A DNA stretch of 64,000 nt from Liolophura sinensis (lineage: Eukaryota; Mollusca; Polyplacophora; Chitonida; Chitonidae), in the NCBI RefSeq assembly GCF_032854445.1, contig NC_088297.1, positions 8,607,375-8,671,374 of the forward strand, written 5' to 3'. Under the pieces are notes generated by a model. That model did no database searches. It was given only the letters and a program-made list of their open reading frames with translations, and had not been told where the DNA came from. This document shows positions 36,201 to 46,977 of the stretch, piece by piece; positions within the stretch are counted from its first letter, which is position 1; each line of letters opens with the position of its first letter. A program made the position numbers and the translations under genes.

Positions 36201-38819
36201 CTCGGCTTTGCTATCTGCAAAGTAACAGTAACTTCATATCATCAGTATTTGCACAGTCTGTGTGGGGATTGGTGGAACATGTGAGGATGGATGGAACATG
36301 TGGGGATGGGTGGGACATGTGGGGATGGGAAGAACATGTGGGGATGAGTGGAAGATGTATGGATGGGTGGAAGATGTGGGGATGGGCAGAACATGTGGGG
36401 ATGGGCAGAACATGTGGGGATGGATGGAACATGTGGGGATGGATGGAACATGTGGGGATGGGCGGAACATGTAAAACTATGACAGATATCACACATCAAG
36501 GAAACAAATCTGGTGATTAAAAGGCAACACCAGACCAAAAGTATTTTTAAGTATTAACAGAATACAACACCCAAACATTAAAAAGTGTACCTTTTAATTT
36601 TTACAAGATATCGCAGTCTAAAGTAAACAAATTTTAATAAAACAGATGTGAGTTCTTTCTGTACCCTGAGATTACATCTGTCTCTATTGTGATCACACGT
36701 GACCACTGCTCTAACAATGCTCTTACGGTATAGCCAGGGAGGAAGCCAGCATGAGCTGCACTTGAGCTCACAGTGACAGCATTGGTGAGAGACTCCTGGG
36801 TCATTGTATGCTAACCACCTCGGCCACGGATTCCCCCTTTTCCATGGTACCTATAACATGTATATTCTCTAATCTAATACGCCCTCTGGCCCATAGTCTA
36901 GTAACAACTTCCAACTACATCAGAAAAAAGGGCTGCACATGGCTATTTTGGTCTGTTTGCACTCCTCAACCAGAGTCACTATTTAAGGTTAAATCATTTG
37001 TTATTTGTTTTTAAGACTTTTTTTAAATACCTTGTTATTAACAAAGCTTCATTAAATAGGAAAGAGTAGCGGACTTCAGGATTTGAACTCTACTGCATCT
37101 ACTAACTGTGCCTTACCTGAGTTGTGGTGTGGTCAACAGCTGTCAGGAAGTGATTCAACTCCCTTTCCATTTGAATGTAACTCAGCATGACATCCTTTAA
37201 CTCCGACACTTTATTCTCATCCACCTCCAGTGTGACTACAACATAAAACAAAACCAATATAAAAAAAGAGGAAATTTTAAAAGGTTACTATTTAAAGCCT
37301 TATTCTGACCGAATTTAACAGGCAGAAATACACAACAGAAATTTTATAGAACACAACAAACAACGAACAGTAGTTACACCGTGCTGGCAGAAGACTGAAA
37401 TACCACACAAATGTATAAGCATGTCAAAGCTGCAACAATGTGCACACTATTTACATCCGTTACAAATTACGCGTTTGAATATAAAAATGAAAACATACAA
37501 ATTTATTTTATTTTACTGGTTGTTTTATGGTCAGAATAAATCTTTTTTTTTAATGTTCGAGGACGGTATGAAAATAAAAAAAATAAAAATTCGAAATCAT
37601 CTAATTTGTGGAAAAAGTAGATAATTCCTGCGAATTTTTCTTGCCGAACAAACAATAGTCGGACGAAATAAAAAGATGGATTTTCAAATTTAGTCTCTCC
37701 TCGCCCAAAAATAAAATTGGTGTTGCGTAATGAAAAGAGGATAGTCTGGTAATGAGAAGAGGATAGTCTGGTAATGAAAAGAGGATAGTCTGGTAATGAA
37801 AAGAGGATAATCTGGTAATGAGAAGAGAATAGTCTGGTAATGAAAAGAGGATAGTCTGGTAATGAGAAGAGGATAGTCTGGTAATGAAAAGAGGATAGTC
37901 TGGTAATGAAAAGAGGATAATCTGGTAATGAGAAGAGAATAGTCTGGTAATGAAAAGAGGATAGTCTGGTAATGAAATGAGGATAGTCTGGTAATGAGAA
38001 GAGGATAGTCTGGTAATGAAATGAGGATAGTCTGGTAATGAGAAGAGGATAGTCTGGTAATGAAATGAGGATAGTCTGGTAATGAAAAGAGGATAGTCTG
38101 GTAATGAAAAGAGGATAGTCTGGTAATGAGAAGAGGATAGTCTGGTAATGAAAAGAGGATAGTCTGGTAATGAAAAGAGGATAGTCTGGTAATGAAAAGA
38201 GGATAGTCTGGTAATGAGAAGAGGATAGCCTGGTAATGAAAAGAGGATAATCTGGTAATGAAAAGAGGATAGTTAGACCAGAAAATAAGATTAACAAAAT
38301 TTAACAGGACCAATATTACAACATGAGAAATTTCATCTGCATGGTTCAAGGTCTGTATAAATTCTTGGATCTTTACCCAAGTAAGTAATGTGTGCACGAA
38401 AATTATATAGTTATTTAAGGGCCAGAGAAAAGTTTGTGTGATTGCAATGGTGATAGTAACATGGCCCATCTCAAAATCCAACCATTTCATTGCATTTACA
38501 TGTGCTTCAGTTGAAAAAAAAAAAATCAAAAAAAAAAAATTAATCTACTGTATAATTATTAGATACAGTTTTTAACGGTTATTCTACTGCTGCTTGAAAT
38601 TTTTCACTTTTTTGTTTTCTCCCTTTGAATTCAGATCTCCAATTCTTGTCTAGAACATGACTGCTCAAATCCCTCACCAGTTTCCCGTTCGCCAAACAAA
38701 TCAGTAGCCACATCTAACGTGGTCTCCATGCCAGCAGCGATGTACTCCTTCACCTTGACCAGGGTGTTTGTTGCCTGCGTGACGAACGCCAAGTGCCCTG
38801 GGGTACTCGTAGGAGCCAT
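30141..38819 (-). CDS. NSMCE2: NSMCE2/MMS21-like SUMO E3 ligase of the SMC5/6 complex (five coding exons)
   Basis: Coding exons on the minus strand are 38678-38819, 37117-37235, 33474-33630, 31840-32035 and 30141-30285. All introns have GT-AG ends and the phases join (759 nt, 252 residues plus stop; the human protein is about 247). Residues 1-139 are helical, charged and Leu-rich, as expected for the arm that docks on the SMC5 coiled coil. Residues 149-165 are acidic. The SP-RING starts at CPIT (168-171), continues through C184-x-H186 and closes with C206-x4-C211, so all four zinc ligands are present. The tail is basic (KRIIERKNR). In known family members this protein transfers SUMO within the SMC5/6 complex during DNA repair and chromosome segregation in the nucleus. 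The family call rests on the SP-RING order and spacing, total length and exon phases. The position usually occupied by Tyr before the second CP pair is Lys, encoded across the last splice. Confidence 0.88.
30286..30378 (-). other. Duplicated acceptor and start of the NSMCE2 terminal exon (possible alternative 3' splice site)
   Basis: On the minus strand the sequence before the terminal exon contains a second TTGTCTATTTCTTCAG acceptor at 30378/30379, followed by a diverged copy of the exon start. That copy encodes CSIDGCTNSRSLTHN, against CPVGGCSNTRVLTHS in the real exon. The two acceptors are exactly 93 nt apart and the frame stays open between them, so the upstream one would add 31 residues and a second C-x4-C. 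The copy has Ser for the usual Pro. Whether it is spliced is unknown. Confidence 0.6.
30447..30583 (-). mobile_element. SINE family 1 fragment in NSMCE2 intron 4
   Basis: TTTTGGTGTTTTACGCCGCA to CAACAAACCGCCGGAGAG, with a deletion after CACTCATG. It sits about 70 bp upstream of the duplicated terminal-exon acceptor. Confidence 0.82.
31425..31550 (-). mobile_element. SINE family 1 fragment in NSMCE2 intron 4
   Basis: Diverged tail and body (TTTATGCAGTACTCAAATAT to GAAAACCCACGACTGTC). Confidence 0.75.
31840..32035 (-). CDS. NSMCE2: NSMCE2-like coding exon 4, first half of SP-RING
   Basis: Acceptor TTGACAG|GTGAGG and donor GCAAA|GTATGC; 196 nt, phase 1 to phase 2. It encodes an acidic linker (DTVDDDVEVACTQEDIITK), then CPITGKEMVDP, then NKHCSHSYEKRAIEDYIKRR. 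The C-S-H triplet supplies two zinc ligands of the SP-RING. This is the most diagnostic exon of the gene. Confidence 0.88.
33207..33432. mobile_element. MITE with GGGCYGATT termini in NSMCE2 intron 3
   Basis: The left end GGGCTGATTGCACAAAGCC and right end GGCTTTGAGGAATCGGCCCC are inverted, as are inner parts (CATTTGTGACTTAAG against GACTGGAAATGTCAGAAATG, imperfect). Length about 225 bp, AT-rich inside, no coding capacity. A related half-end is visible at 1385-1425 (AAACGGCTTTATGGAATCGG). Confidence 0.7.
33474..33630 (-). CDS. NSMCE2: NSMCE2-like coding exon 3
   Basis: 157 nt, phase 0 to phase 1, with donor GGGGG|GTAAGT. It encodes a long amphipathic helix (AKKLDSEAGLLNLESILDQR to KYLDLLDKLSVSQKGG) corresponding to the coiled-coil part before the acidic linker. 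The acceptor is weak: GGAAG|GCTAAG (used here) or GCTAAG|AAG. Both keep the frame and differ by two residues. Confidence 0.75.
34972..35720 (+). mobile_element. Degenerate LINE 3' end (non-LTR reverse transcriptase tail)
   Basis: From about 34972 a conceptual translation reads GVIIWRNTFLAHLKPLQLAQ then KRAIRAASLSN and DTSPLFRDMQILPL. This resembles the segment after the reverse transcriptase core in Jockey/CR1-type LINEs (W near the start, L-Q-x-x-Q-K-R-A-I-R, then P-L-F and I-L). Stops and frameshifts follow, then an AT-rich 3' UTR ending in short AAATC-type repeats near 35705-35720. It lies antisense in intron 2 of the NSMCE2-like gene. Confidence 0.65.
36006..36078. repeat. Short GGTCATCATTTGA tandem repeat
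   Basis: Five imperfect copies of GGTCATCATTTGA, with one variant GGTCACATTGAA. It lies in intron 2 of the NSMCE2-like gene, just upstream of the 19-bp array. Confidence 0.8.
36255..36475. repeat. 19-bp minisatellite in NSMCE2 intron 2
   Basis: About eleven copies of ACATGTGGGGATGGATGGA-type units. Because 19 is not a multiple of three and the unit lacks stops, several frames on both strands stay open and look like Pro/His- or Gly/Trp-rich proteins. These are artefacts. Confidence 0.95.
36736..36836 (-). mobile_element. SINE family 1 head fragment in NSMCE2 intron 2
   Basis: Only the reversed head is present: GAGGAAGCCAGCATGAGCTG to CTCGGCCACGGATTCCCCC. Confidence 0.82.
37117..37235 (-). 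CDS. NSMCE2: NSMCE2-like coding exon 2
   Basis: The acceptor TTGTAG and the donor CTCAG|GTAAGG bound 119 nt, which enter in phase 1 and leave in phase 0. It encodes a charged helix (VTLEVDENKVSELKDVM and on to LNHFLTAVDHTTTQ). The L-N-H-[FY] motif near the end matches the conserved LNHY segment of the NSMCE2 N-terminal arm. No ATG-initiated frame exists in it, so it is visible only through its splice sites and homology. Confidence 0.8.
37735..38273. repeat. 22-bp minisatellite in NSMCE2 intron 1
   Basis: About 24 copies of TGGTAATGAAAAGAGGATAG plus TC, with A/G variants. On the minus strand two overlapping frames of 264 and 279 residues run through it with a 22-residue period; three repeat units make 66 nt, so the frame returns. 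They are products of the repeat inside an intron, not genes. Confidence 0.95.
38678..38819 (-). CDS. NSMCE2: NSMCE2-like coding exon 1
   Basis: Begins at ATG 38819, with an acceptor-like TTTCAG just upstream (exon edge near 38823), which implies a non-coding exon further 5'. It encodes 47 residues, MAPTSTPGHL to GERETG, and ends with the donor CTG|GTGAGG in phase 1. The segment matches the N-terminal helix region of NSMCE2 (Gly-Met-[ED]-Thr followed by a Val-Ala-x-Asp-Leu pattern). Reading through the donor gives a stop soon after, which supports splicing here. Confidence 0.8.
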
Positions 38820-38934
38820 GACCCTGAAAGCTGGTCAGTTTGGACCACCTATGGAATGAACACCTGTCAACATTTAAAGGTGGAGAAAAAGTAAAAACAA
38901 ATTGTGCAAACTTCAGATGACAGAGTACGTAGGA

Positions 38935-38998
38935 ATGCCCTGCGTTTTACGTCCTACTTAGCAATTTTTCACTCATATGACAACCAGATGAAAGAATG
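38935..38998 (-). mobile_element. SINE family 2, 3' fragment
   Basis: TTTTACGTCCTACTTAGCAA and TTTTTCACTCATATGACAAC resemble the 3' end of family 2 in reverse. Confidence 0.45.
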
Positions 38999-39046
38999 CA
39001 ATAAGTTATTTGTAAATATGGTTTTGATTATATTTTTAGCTTTCTT

Positions 39047-39352
39047 GTTTTATTTACTTATTTGATTGGTGTTGTAATGCCATACTCAAGAATATTTCAC
39101 ATATGACGACAGCCAGGTGAGAAAAAACCGGGAACAGCCCAGGGGAAACCTACAACCATCTGCAGGTTGCTGAAAATATAGAGTCCATGTAATAAAAAAT
39201 AGTTGGTTACATGTTTATTATTTATTTATCTGCAGGTTGCAAAGGAAGCCAGCATGAGCCGGACTTGAACTCACAGCGACCGCATTGGTTAGAGACAATG
39301 CACCAGGGTCATTGCACCGCACTGACAAGCTAACCACCTCGGCCATGGAGGT
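39047..39352 (-). mobile_element. SINE family 1 composite with internal linker
   Basis: Tail and body (39047-39168), then the CTGAAAATATAGAGTCCATG linker as at 23023, then GCAGGTTGCAAAGGAAGCCA and a head ending CTCGGCCATGGAGG. Most of the second copy's body is missing. Confidence 0.82.
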
Positions 39353-39791
39353 GGAAAAGCACATTTGGAATTTACTGTTATTTCGAGGGTGTTTGTGACC
39401 ACCTCCTAGCGCAATCAAACCACCCATGTTATGTACAACAGCATTTCTAAATGGGGATGTTATACATGTTTAAAAAATTTATTTGTGCTAGAATTTGGTC
39501 TTATCATGTAACAAGCGTGATCAAACAGAATTTTAATAATATCTATGGTAAATAACCTAAAGTTTTGCACGTGAGTTTCTGTCGTTCACTTTTGCATGAT
39601 CCGAGTTGATGCAGCAAGATGGCTGAAAGACTACTGTAACTGGCTTCATATCATTGCCACAGGGACAACCAGTGTAACTCTATACACTGACTCATGCCAA
39701 GTCCTTTCTAAACAACAGCTGTGGTCCAAAACATGGTGTCAATTTTGCCTCTTACCCCTCAGGTTGCCCGGACATGCAACATACCAAATGT

Positions 39792-40058
39792 TGATTTATT
39801 TATTTGATTGATGTTTTACGCCATACTCAAGAATATTTCACTTATACAACGGCCGCCAGCATTATGGTGGGAGGAAACCGGGCAGAGCCTGGGGAAAACC
39901 CACGACCATCCGCAGGTTGCTGGCAGACCTTCCCACTTACGACTGGAGAGGAAGCCAGCATGAGTTGGGCTTGAACTAACAGCAACCGCAGTGGTAAGAG
40001 GCTTCTGGGTCATTATGCTGTGATAGCGCGCTGACCAACTGAGCCACGCAGGCCCCCC
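39792..40058 (-). mobile_element. SINE family 1, full length
   Basis: Tail TTGATTTATTTATTTGATTG to head GAGCCACGCAGGCCCC, little diverged. Confidence 0.93.
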
Positions 40059-42873
40059 ATATCAAATGTATTCCATTCAGTAATGGCACGCCAGCCTGTA
40101 TTCACGACACGACAAAACATTACTAAACAAGGCGCCCATTACGCTCGTCTTCAAATTTAAAGTGCATGCGCCATTTAGGAGCTATAACTTTTTGAAGACC
40201 CATAACTGTGGCAAAGGCAAAATGGCTCCTGCTTTAGCAATGACTGTGAGGCAAATTTGGGTTTTGTGTGTCCTTACCGCATGGAATATATCCTAAATGA
40301 CCTAAAAATTCAGCAGCAAAAGAGCATTTTTGGTGGCAAAAAAATGTCAAATGTCATTTGTCACTTCTGGGGCTCGAATTTGCATTTTCCCCAGTATGAT
40401 ATCATACTACCTTCCACAAACCTCTCAAAGCACCTTTCTAAAATCAACAGAAGTCCCAGAATCTGGAAAAATAAGCAATTTAGTTATGATTGAAATTTGA
40501 GGTAATTTTAATAGGGTTCGTTGTGCGTGCGGGCGAGCTGTGAGGTAAGAGTTGACACCAGTTTTGGACGGCAACCATTGTTTAGAAAGGACTTATCAGA
40601 CATGGCGTGAATCAGTGTATGGTTTACCATGGATTCCCCCTGTGGCTACAATACCTGCCAGCCCAGTATAAAGAGACGAGTTGAGTAGCCACCTGGGGCT
40701 AGTACCTATGTTTCATAGTGCATTTTAGCCATTACCCTAATTTTTCAATCTTTTCACATTTTTTTCACAAGGTGTTTATTCAAGCATATTCTGAAGGTGT
40801 TATTTTGAGTAGACTGATAATTACGGTAGCTCGTTGGCATTACCATTGTGATGTTACTACAACTTCGTCTTTTCTCTCTGTACGTATTCTTGCACCATTC
40901 ATAAAAAAATTACAAGTTTTACTACCTTACCTTTTTGTGTCAAAGGATCTTTTTTGGCGATGGAAGTTTTGTTCCCTAATTCAACTATGTAAGGTTGGGT
41001 GTATAGTAAACAGGTCTTTAAATGAGTTATACTAGGTAATGTGGATGCTCTTATATATTTGCGTGGTAGCAGCATGAACGCTCTTTGACGCCACGCAGAA
41101 ATAGAACTCCACATCAACTGACATTCACTGAATAACCCACAGTAATTATGTATGTATGTATGTATGCTTAGGCTTTTACTTCGTACCAAACAATTTTTCA
41201 GGTGCCATTAGGTGTGTGTACATTTATTAAGCCTTCTTGTGGCAGCAGGAGTCCACACCGCCTAAGAGCTGCCACAACTGAAGTATCATGCTGAAGAGAC
41301 AGGGCATGACACTCCCTAAAGTCACATTAATACTGGTACCGAGCCAACCGATATTGTTTCATTGCTCTTACTACTTTATAACCCACGAAAGGAGTGACCT
41401 GGTAAATGGCCAAAGTCACCCCCCTCCCTTCTCCCCAGCAGGGCTTTCATTTAGAATTGGAAGGAGGTCAGAGTTCAAAAGTAGGCGCCTAAATGGAACA
41501 GTACTTATGCCACAATTACTACTGATTTAAATAGTAAGAATATTCAGAGTTGGCAGCTATGGGGACGGCAGCAGACGGCTGTCTGCAGCCTCAGTACTAC
41601 TTGCCCTTTTTGAACCCCCTGCCCCAGGCATGACAAGGTATCATCAAACATGCAATACATGAAGGTAAAAATATGTACAGGCAAGATAAGATGCAGCAAA
41701 ACAGTTGACAGTCACACCTAATTTTGACTAAAATTATAGGAAATATAGGAATTTTTCAGCAAATATAGAAAAATATAAGAGGTTCTGCAAAATATACGAA
41801 ATAGTTCTATAGGAACAACATGTCGGAGCCCTGAAGATGTTACAATGTGGATCTAACCTGCTAGAGGTAAGGGAAGTTAAGAAATACTTGACAGCTGATT
41901 ATATGTGAAGGGATTACGGCATTTGCTTAGACAGTGTAATGTGACATTACAAAATAAACAATTATTAATATTTAGGTAAAATAATTGATAAATATGAAGG
42001 AACAATACTTTCTTTTAGGGCGAATATTCACAGTGTAGATTTCACGAAAGAATGTCTGACTTAATTGTGAGTTAAAAATGAAAACTTCCGAACACTTTAT
42101 TAGTATTATTTGTTACACATTAATCAAAGCAGATATATTTTTGTGGAACCGGTTTCTGGAAAACAGTTGAACTTCTGCATTTTTTATATTTAACTTTGCA
42201 GCTTGTACTCCTAAATTTACCATTAATTCTTAAATAGTGCAATTCTTTTTATAGTATTATAAAATTGTGTCTATATACTTCACAGAGAAACAATGATGTA
42301 ATATTTTGGCCTTGTTTTGACCCCCAAAAGTGAAGTCATTTTTGTTATTTTCAAAAAATTACGTTTATGGGGGCATTATAAGTGGTTGGGCACGAACTCA
42401 TCTCCTTGGTGCATAATGAACAAAGTGTTTTCAAAATACACATACATCGAGTTTTCCAAAAATGTATAGCTGGTTGTGGTTTCTATGAATTGTAAAAATC
42501 AGCTGGGTATGACGGTCAGATAAACAAGCAGTGTAACTCTGAAAAATGAAAGCTTCACTCTGATTAAACATAAATTTTGCCTGAAACTTATCCACTTTTG
42601 GATTTCAGATTTTGAACAGTTTGTTCAAAGCTTAAGCAGATTATGAGATACCCCTGTACCACGTAATATACAAACTGCAACATGAACTTCACAGCTCCCC
42701 AGCTAAAGATAGAGTCTGATATTTATCCCGACGGTTGCGTCTGAACCAAGATTACAACACAGTGGCTTTCAATATCCGCATGGCGTTGTTGTTGTGGTTG
42801 TTGTTGTTGTCCCATACCCATTAACACAGAAAACATCCCACTCTTTTAAAAAAAAACTCGCCTTGACTCTCAC
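40059..42873 (-). other. Large 5' intron of the NSMCE2-like gene (if the upstream exon is right)
   Basis: Unique AT-rich sequence without SINEs. The open frame 40718-41035 lacks domain signs. Short TGTTGTTGT repeats lie at 42786-42811 near the proposed first-exon donor. Confidence 0.35.
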
Positions 42874-43090
42874 CTGATTTGCTTGATATTTGTTCACGAC
42901 GTCCGTGTGAACTGTGGGACACAGAAACGGCACATTAAGCCTTCAAAATATCGACAGATAAGCTAATATTTTGTGTTTTTCTTCTACCCGGCATTTCCCG
43001 CTAAACTGTTTCGTTATCGCTAACTTCAGTCCGGTGAAGTGTCAGTCCGGATTGAATTTAGCGACCGTCTGTTCCGTATTCCCGGTCTGT
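42874..43090 (-). other. Probable non-coding first exon and promoter area of the NSMCE2-like gene
   Basis: On the minus strand a strong donor, AATCAG|GTGAGAG, occurs at 42873/42874. It is preceded by sequence richer in CpG than its surroundings and free of SINEs. The acceptor just before the coding ATG at 38819 demands an upstream exon, and this is the best-looking donor within 5 kb. The transcription start is not visible; the outer boundary is a guess. Confidence 0.3.
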
Positions 43091-43517
43091 CACTTTGTAG
43101 GCCTCTCTCGCTTTCAGCGACCCATATATACAAGCTACTTATTCTAAGTCGCCATATCCGCAAACAAATTTTATTTGATTTATTTCATTAGTGTTTAATA
43201 CGATACGGAGCCGTAAAAGTGATATGGTGAAAATAAAATTTTGCAAGATAAAAAAAAAAAAAATTTGTGAAGATAAAAAATTTTTTTGGAAGATGAAAAG
43301 AAATGACGATTTTAAAAAAGATTCTAGGGGGAAGAGGATATTTTTTTTAACCCTGGACTTTTAAAAACGGAGCCCGGATTTCACGGGTCCCGACTTAATT
43401 GGCACAGGTCGTTTGCCATCAAACAGCCAATATGGCAGCCCCGCCTTTATATAGCTTAGTTGTGTTCTGTCAATCTCAGCTGGAACAGCCTATGTGAGAG
43501 AGACTATATTCGAATAC

Positions 43518-43768
43518 TCAGTCGGTTAGCGCGCTATAGCACAGCGTAATGACCCAGAAGCCTCTCACCAATGCGGTCGCTGTGAGTTCAAGTCCAGCTC
43601 ATGCTGGCTTCCTCTCCGGCCTTAAGTGGGAAGGTCTTTCAGCAACCTGCAGATGGTCGTGGTTTCCACCCGGGCTCTGCCCGGTTTCCTCCCACCATAA
43701 TGCTGGACGCCGTCGTATAAGTGAAATATTCTTGATTACGGCTTTAAACACCAATTAAATAAATAAAT
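43518..43768 (+). mobile_element. SINE family 1 with 12-bp target-site duplication
   Basis: The head is truncated at CTCAGTCGGTTAGCG; body and AAATAAATAAATAT tail present. ATATTCGAATAC occurs directly before it (43506-43517) and directly after it (43769-43780), a perfect target-site duplication and a mark of LINE-mediated insertion. Confidence 0.95.
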
Positions 43769-44379
43769 ATATTCGAATACATGTACTTGATCTAGCCAGG
43801 GTGGAACTAAGGCAAGCTTTAGGACTAAGGCCTTGATTAACTTTATGTGACATACATGTTTGAGGACGGCTGTGATAAGTTTTAAACTTACCGTATTGTT
43901 TGGTTGAGTGTTTACTTTATTAATGATAATCCCAGGCTTCTGAAGGTTATAGTATAAATCGTGTTGGCTTTCCTTTTCTAAAAGAACATTTTGGTACTGA
44001 GAAAGTATAATTTGCAAGCGACAAAAATTAATACGCAAAAGCACAATAGCACTGACGATCAGACAGTAGCCCTCAAGGCCTATATATTGATGAGATCATA
44101 ACTTAACCCTTAATTGTGATTGGTCAGTTATCTCAATTATTATTTTACCTTATACTTAAGAACTTTTTACTATTATCAGGTGGTGGTTAGTTTGATAGAT
44201 AAAGTGAACGGGGTAAAAACAGAAGATAGAAAAAGAGACAGGTGGACTTGAAGGACTAATCGAAGTCGGGGGACTCGGGATCAGTTCCAATAGTTGCTAA
44301 TCGGGTGATACATGTACAAGTACCAAAGACTTTAAAAATGGCATACTATTGCTGCCTCCAGCACTTAGAGGTTTATACA

Positions 44380-44910
44380 GCAAGTAAACAGGATTGGTTG
44401 GCCCGGTGTCAGTGTAATTGTGCGACTGTGTGGGGTGTCATGTCTGGTGTCTTCTGCATGATAATATTTCAGTGGCAGCAGCAATTTGGCAGTATATGTA
44501 CACAAACCTAATGACACCTCGTCGTCAAGTATATTACAGAAATTGTTGAGTTAGACGTAAAGCCACATGCATACGTATACTCATCGTATTAATTAGAGAC
44601 AAGTAGACTTCAAAGAATGGTGTCTAGTCATATAGACTGCTAAAAAAACGGCCGCGAGACCGCTTCGGTGAACTAATGGTTTGAACATCCTCCTTAAAGC
44701 CGGGATCAACCGGATCGATTCATATATACCAGTGACTTCAAATATGCTATTCGCTTAGCGCTCAGCATTGACAAACAGAAAACAGGGCTGTTTGACCCGG
44801 TGTCAGTATAACGTGATTGTTTGAGGCTTTATTTCTGGTGTCTTCAGCATGATACTTAAGCGCATGGCAGCAGCACTTTGCGTGGCGGTATGCATGGACT
44901 CGCCCTGTCA
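44380..44910. repeat. Diverged direct repeat pair (GGTGTCAGT / TCTGGTGTCTTC)
   Basis: 44395-44500 and 44790-44895 share CCCGGTGTCAGT, TCTGGTGTCTTC, GCATGATA and a GGCAGCAGCA block in the same order about 400 bp apart. It is probably two copies of one old interspersed element; no coding or SINE head is seen. Confidence 0.55.
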
Positions 44911-45539
44911 CAAGAAGCATACACATTGTACAAATATCCACGCGAGCGTTTAGTTGACCGTTGTCTCCAGGGACCCCATGTGTTTGTGTGTGGGATCTGT
45001 GCCGTGTTCCCAATATAGTCATTGCTGACTTCATTTTGGAATATTTCATATAAAATAAAGGGCTAATTAAAAATGTAAAATATCGTTCAAAAATGAGATT
45101 TATTTATTTCCTTTTTTTTTTTTTTTTTTTTTTTGGTAGAACTTTCTTCAGTTTTGTATCAGGCCAAGACTGGTATTAAGGATGTTCTGATGTGGCATAT
45201 CATATAAATGTGCACATCTGTATTTGATTGCGTATTTGTCTGTTTTTCATAGCACAACGGCCAACCTTATTATTCTCAGCCTTATTAAAATTATCCTCAG
45301 AACACATGGAGTGCATAGAGCATATCAAGACTATACACGAGTCAAATCTTTTCTAATTATATGGCATTAGCTAATGGCTTACTGACGAAGACTATGTCAC
45401 AAAACACGCCTTGTGCATCTCTCTAGGGCACCGTGCCCACATTTTTTTTTGAAATTTCGGACTGTAACAGAGTCCACTTAATCTTCCAAAGTTTACGTTT
45501 TATGTCGGTTACATTTCTTTAGTATATGGCAAGGTCTGT

Positions 45540-45592
45540 CTGCAACCTGCGGATGGTCGTGGGTTTCTCCCGGGTAGGACCTGGTTAAGATA
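45540..45592 (+). mobile_element. SINE family 1, short body fragment
   Basis: GCAACCTGCGGATGGTCGTG and GGTTTCTCCCGGG only, then unrelated sequence. Confidence 0.7.
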
Positions 45593-46483
45593 ATGCAAAG
45601 AATCGGTCCCAGAGGGGTATACCAGTATGATAACAAAGTACAAATTTCATAATCCCAGAACATTTCTATAAATTTCCTAATCAGAAGTATTAAACTTGGT
45701 CGAAACGCCCCAAAAAGTTATATACCCACAGTATAGTAATAACCCGCCAAATATCCACCCACAGTTACATTTCTTGTATATTAATTTATTTGACTGGTGC
45801 TTAGCGGAAAGCTCAAGAATTGTCCAGAAAGTTACATTTGTGGTGCAGTGATTTTGTCCACTTTACGATGTCTAATATAAAGAAGATATTTCAATCTGAC
45901 AGGTGTGTGTTAGAATTTTCGTTATTTTATGACTTATATACATCGATAACACGGATAGACTCTCTTCAGTTGAACTTAACAAAATATTTTTTTGTAATGA
46001 AAACAGGACGATATGGGGACGACGGAAAGAACTGATAAACAACATTAAAAGGGGAGTATTGATTAATTCTACATGCAATTCAGCCACAGGAAGACTATTG
46101 CTGTAGTACATTAAGAGAGCTCTGTTGTGTGAATCTCTCCGCTAATGTCGCATTATAGGGAGGAGGGTGTACATTTCTAGTGTGACATTAAGTGACAATA
46201 TTCTCAACTAATGAAGCAATTGAAATGAATAATCAACATTCATTTGCTTGTTATGAAAAAAGAGAAGGTATCACCCGTTTTCGGGGGCCGTGTTTCATGT
46301 CTGGGACGAACGTCTTAGGCATAGTCTTCATGGTGATATTTACTGCATTTACATGTCCCTTTTAACATTTCATGCGAAGGCTACTATATACAATTAGTCA
46401 ATGATAGCGCTATTGTAGCCCCCTCTTCTTTGAAATGAATACATATACATTTATATGTTGTGGAGAGAAATACGAAATATGTC

Positions 46484-46622
46484 TTATTTATATTTATTTC
46501 TTTGATTGCTGTTTTACGCCGTGCTGATAGACCTTATCACTTACGGTTGGAGAGGATACCAGCACGAGTCCTGTGTCATTGCGCCGTGCTGGCGTGCTTA
46601 CGCGCTCGGCCACGGGAGGCAT
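46484..46622 (-). mobile_element. SINE family 1 with large internal deletion
   Basis: Tail and TTTTACGCCGTGCTGATAGA joined directly to the head region (GGTTGGAGAGGATACCAGCA to GCTCGGCCACGGGAGGC). Confidence 0.8.
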
Positions 46623-46977
46623 CCCCTGTGTCTTTTAAAGAAATAGAAGACGTGTATAGCTGCACGACGTGCAGCCGGGACTTTTCTCTACGACATATCG
46701 CAAGGTGTTAATTAAATATCGCAGGTGTTGACGTTATGTTTACAACGTGCACTACACTGAATTAAGCCGTGATCACGCCTCAGTACGTGTTAATTGGAGC
46801 CGGGCTGACAGGTGGCATGGTTATGTAGTGAAATAGCGCAGTTGCCGCGAAGGTGCACGTCCATGCAGCCTGTGACCATCGTCACGGAGCTTTCTGCAGG
46901 CCCTGGACATCCGTCTATCTCTTTGGTGCTTAACTGTTGTTTGTGCAGTCCTATTGTATAGTACATTCCTTTAGCGC

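Larger units (their letters stand above)
43781..46483. other. No gene recognised
   Basis: Contains the diverged repeat pair at 44380-44910, a poly-T run (45111-45134) and a SINE fragment. 47133-48174 and 48770-49798 are similarly unique and featureless, except for (GAAA)n at 49740-49761. Confidence 0.4.

Noticed and set aside
36211-36538. Pro/His-rich and Gly/Trp-rich repeat frames on both strands
   Set aside because: Products of the 19-bp minisatellite; several frames are open at once because the unit lacks stops.
37503-38529. Minus-strand frames of 264 and 279 residues with LPDYPLFITRLS-type repeats
   Set aside because: They are translations of the 22-bp minisatellite in an intron of the NSMCE2-like gene. 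Two frames look equally repetitive, which real coding would not show.
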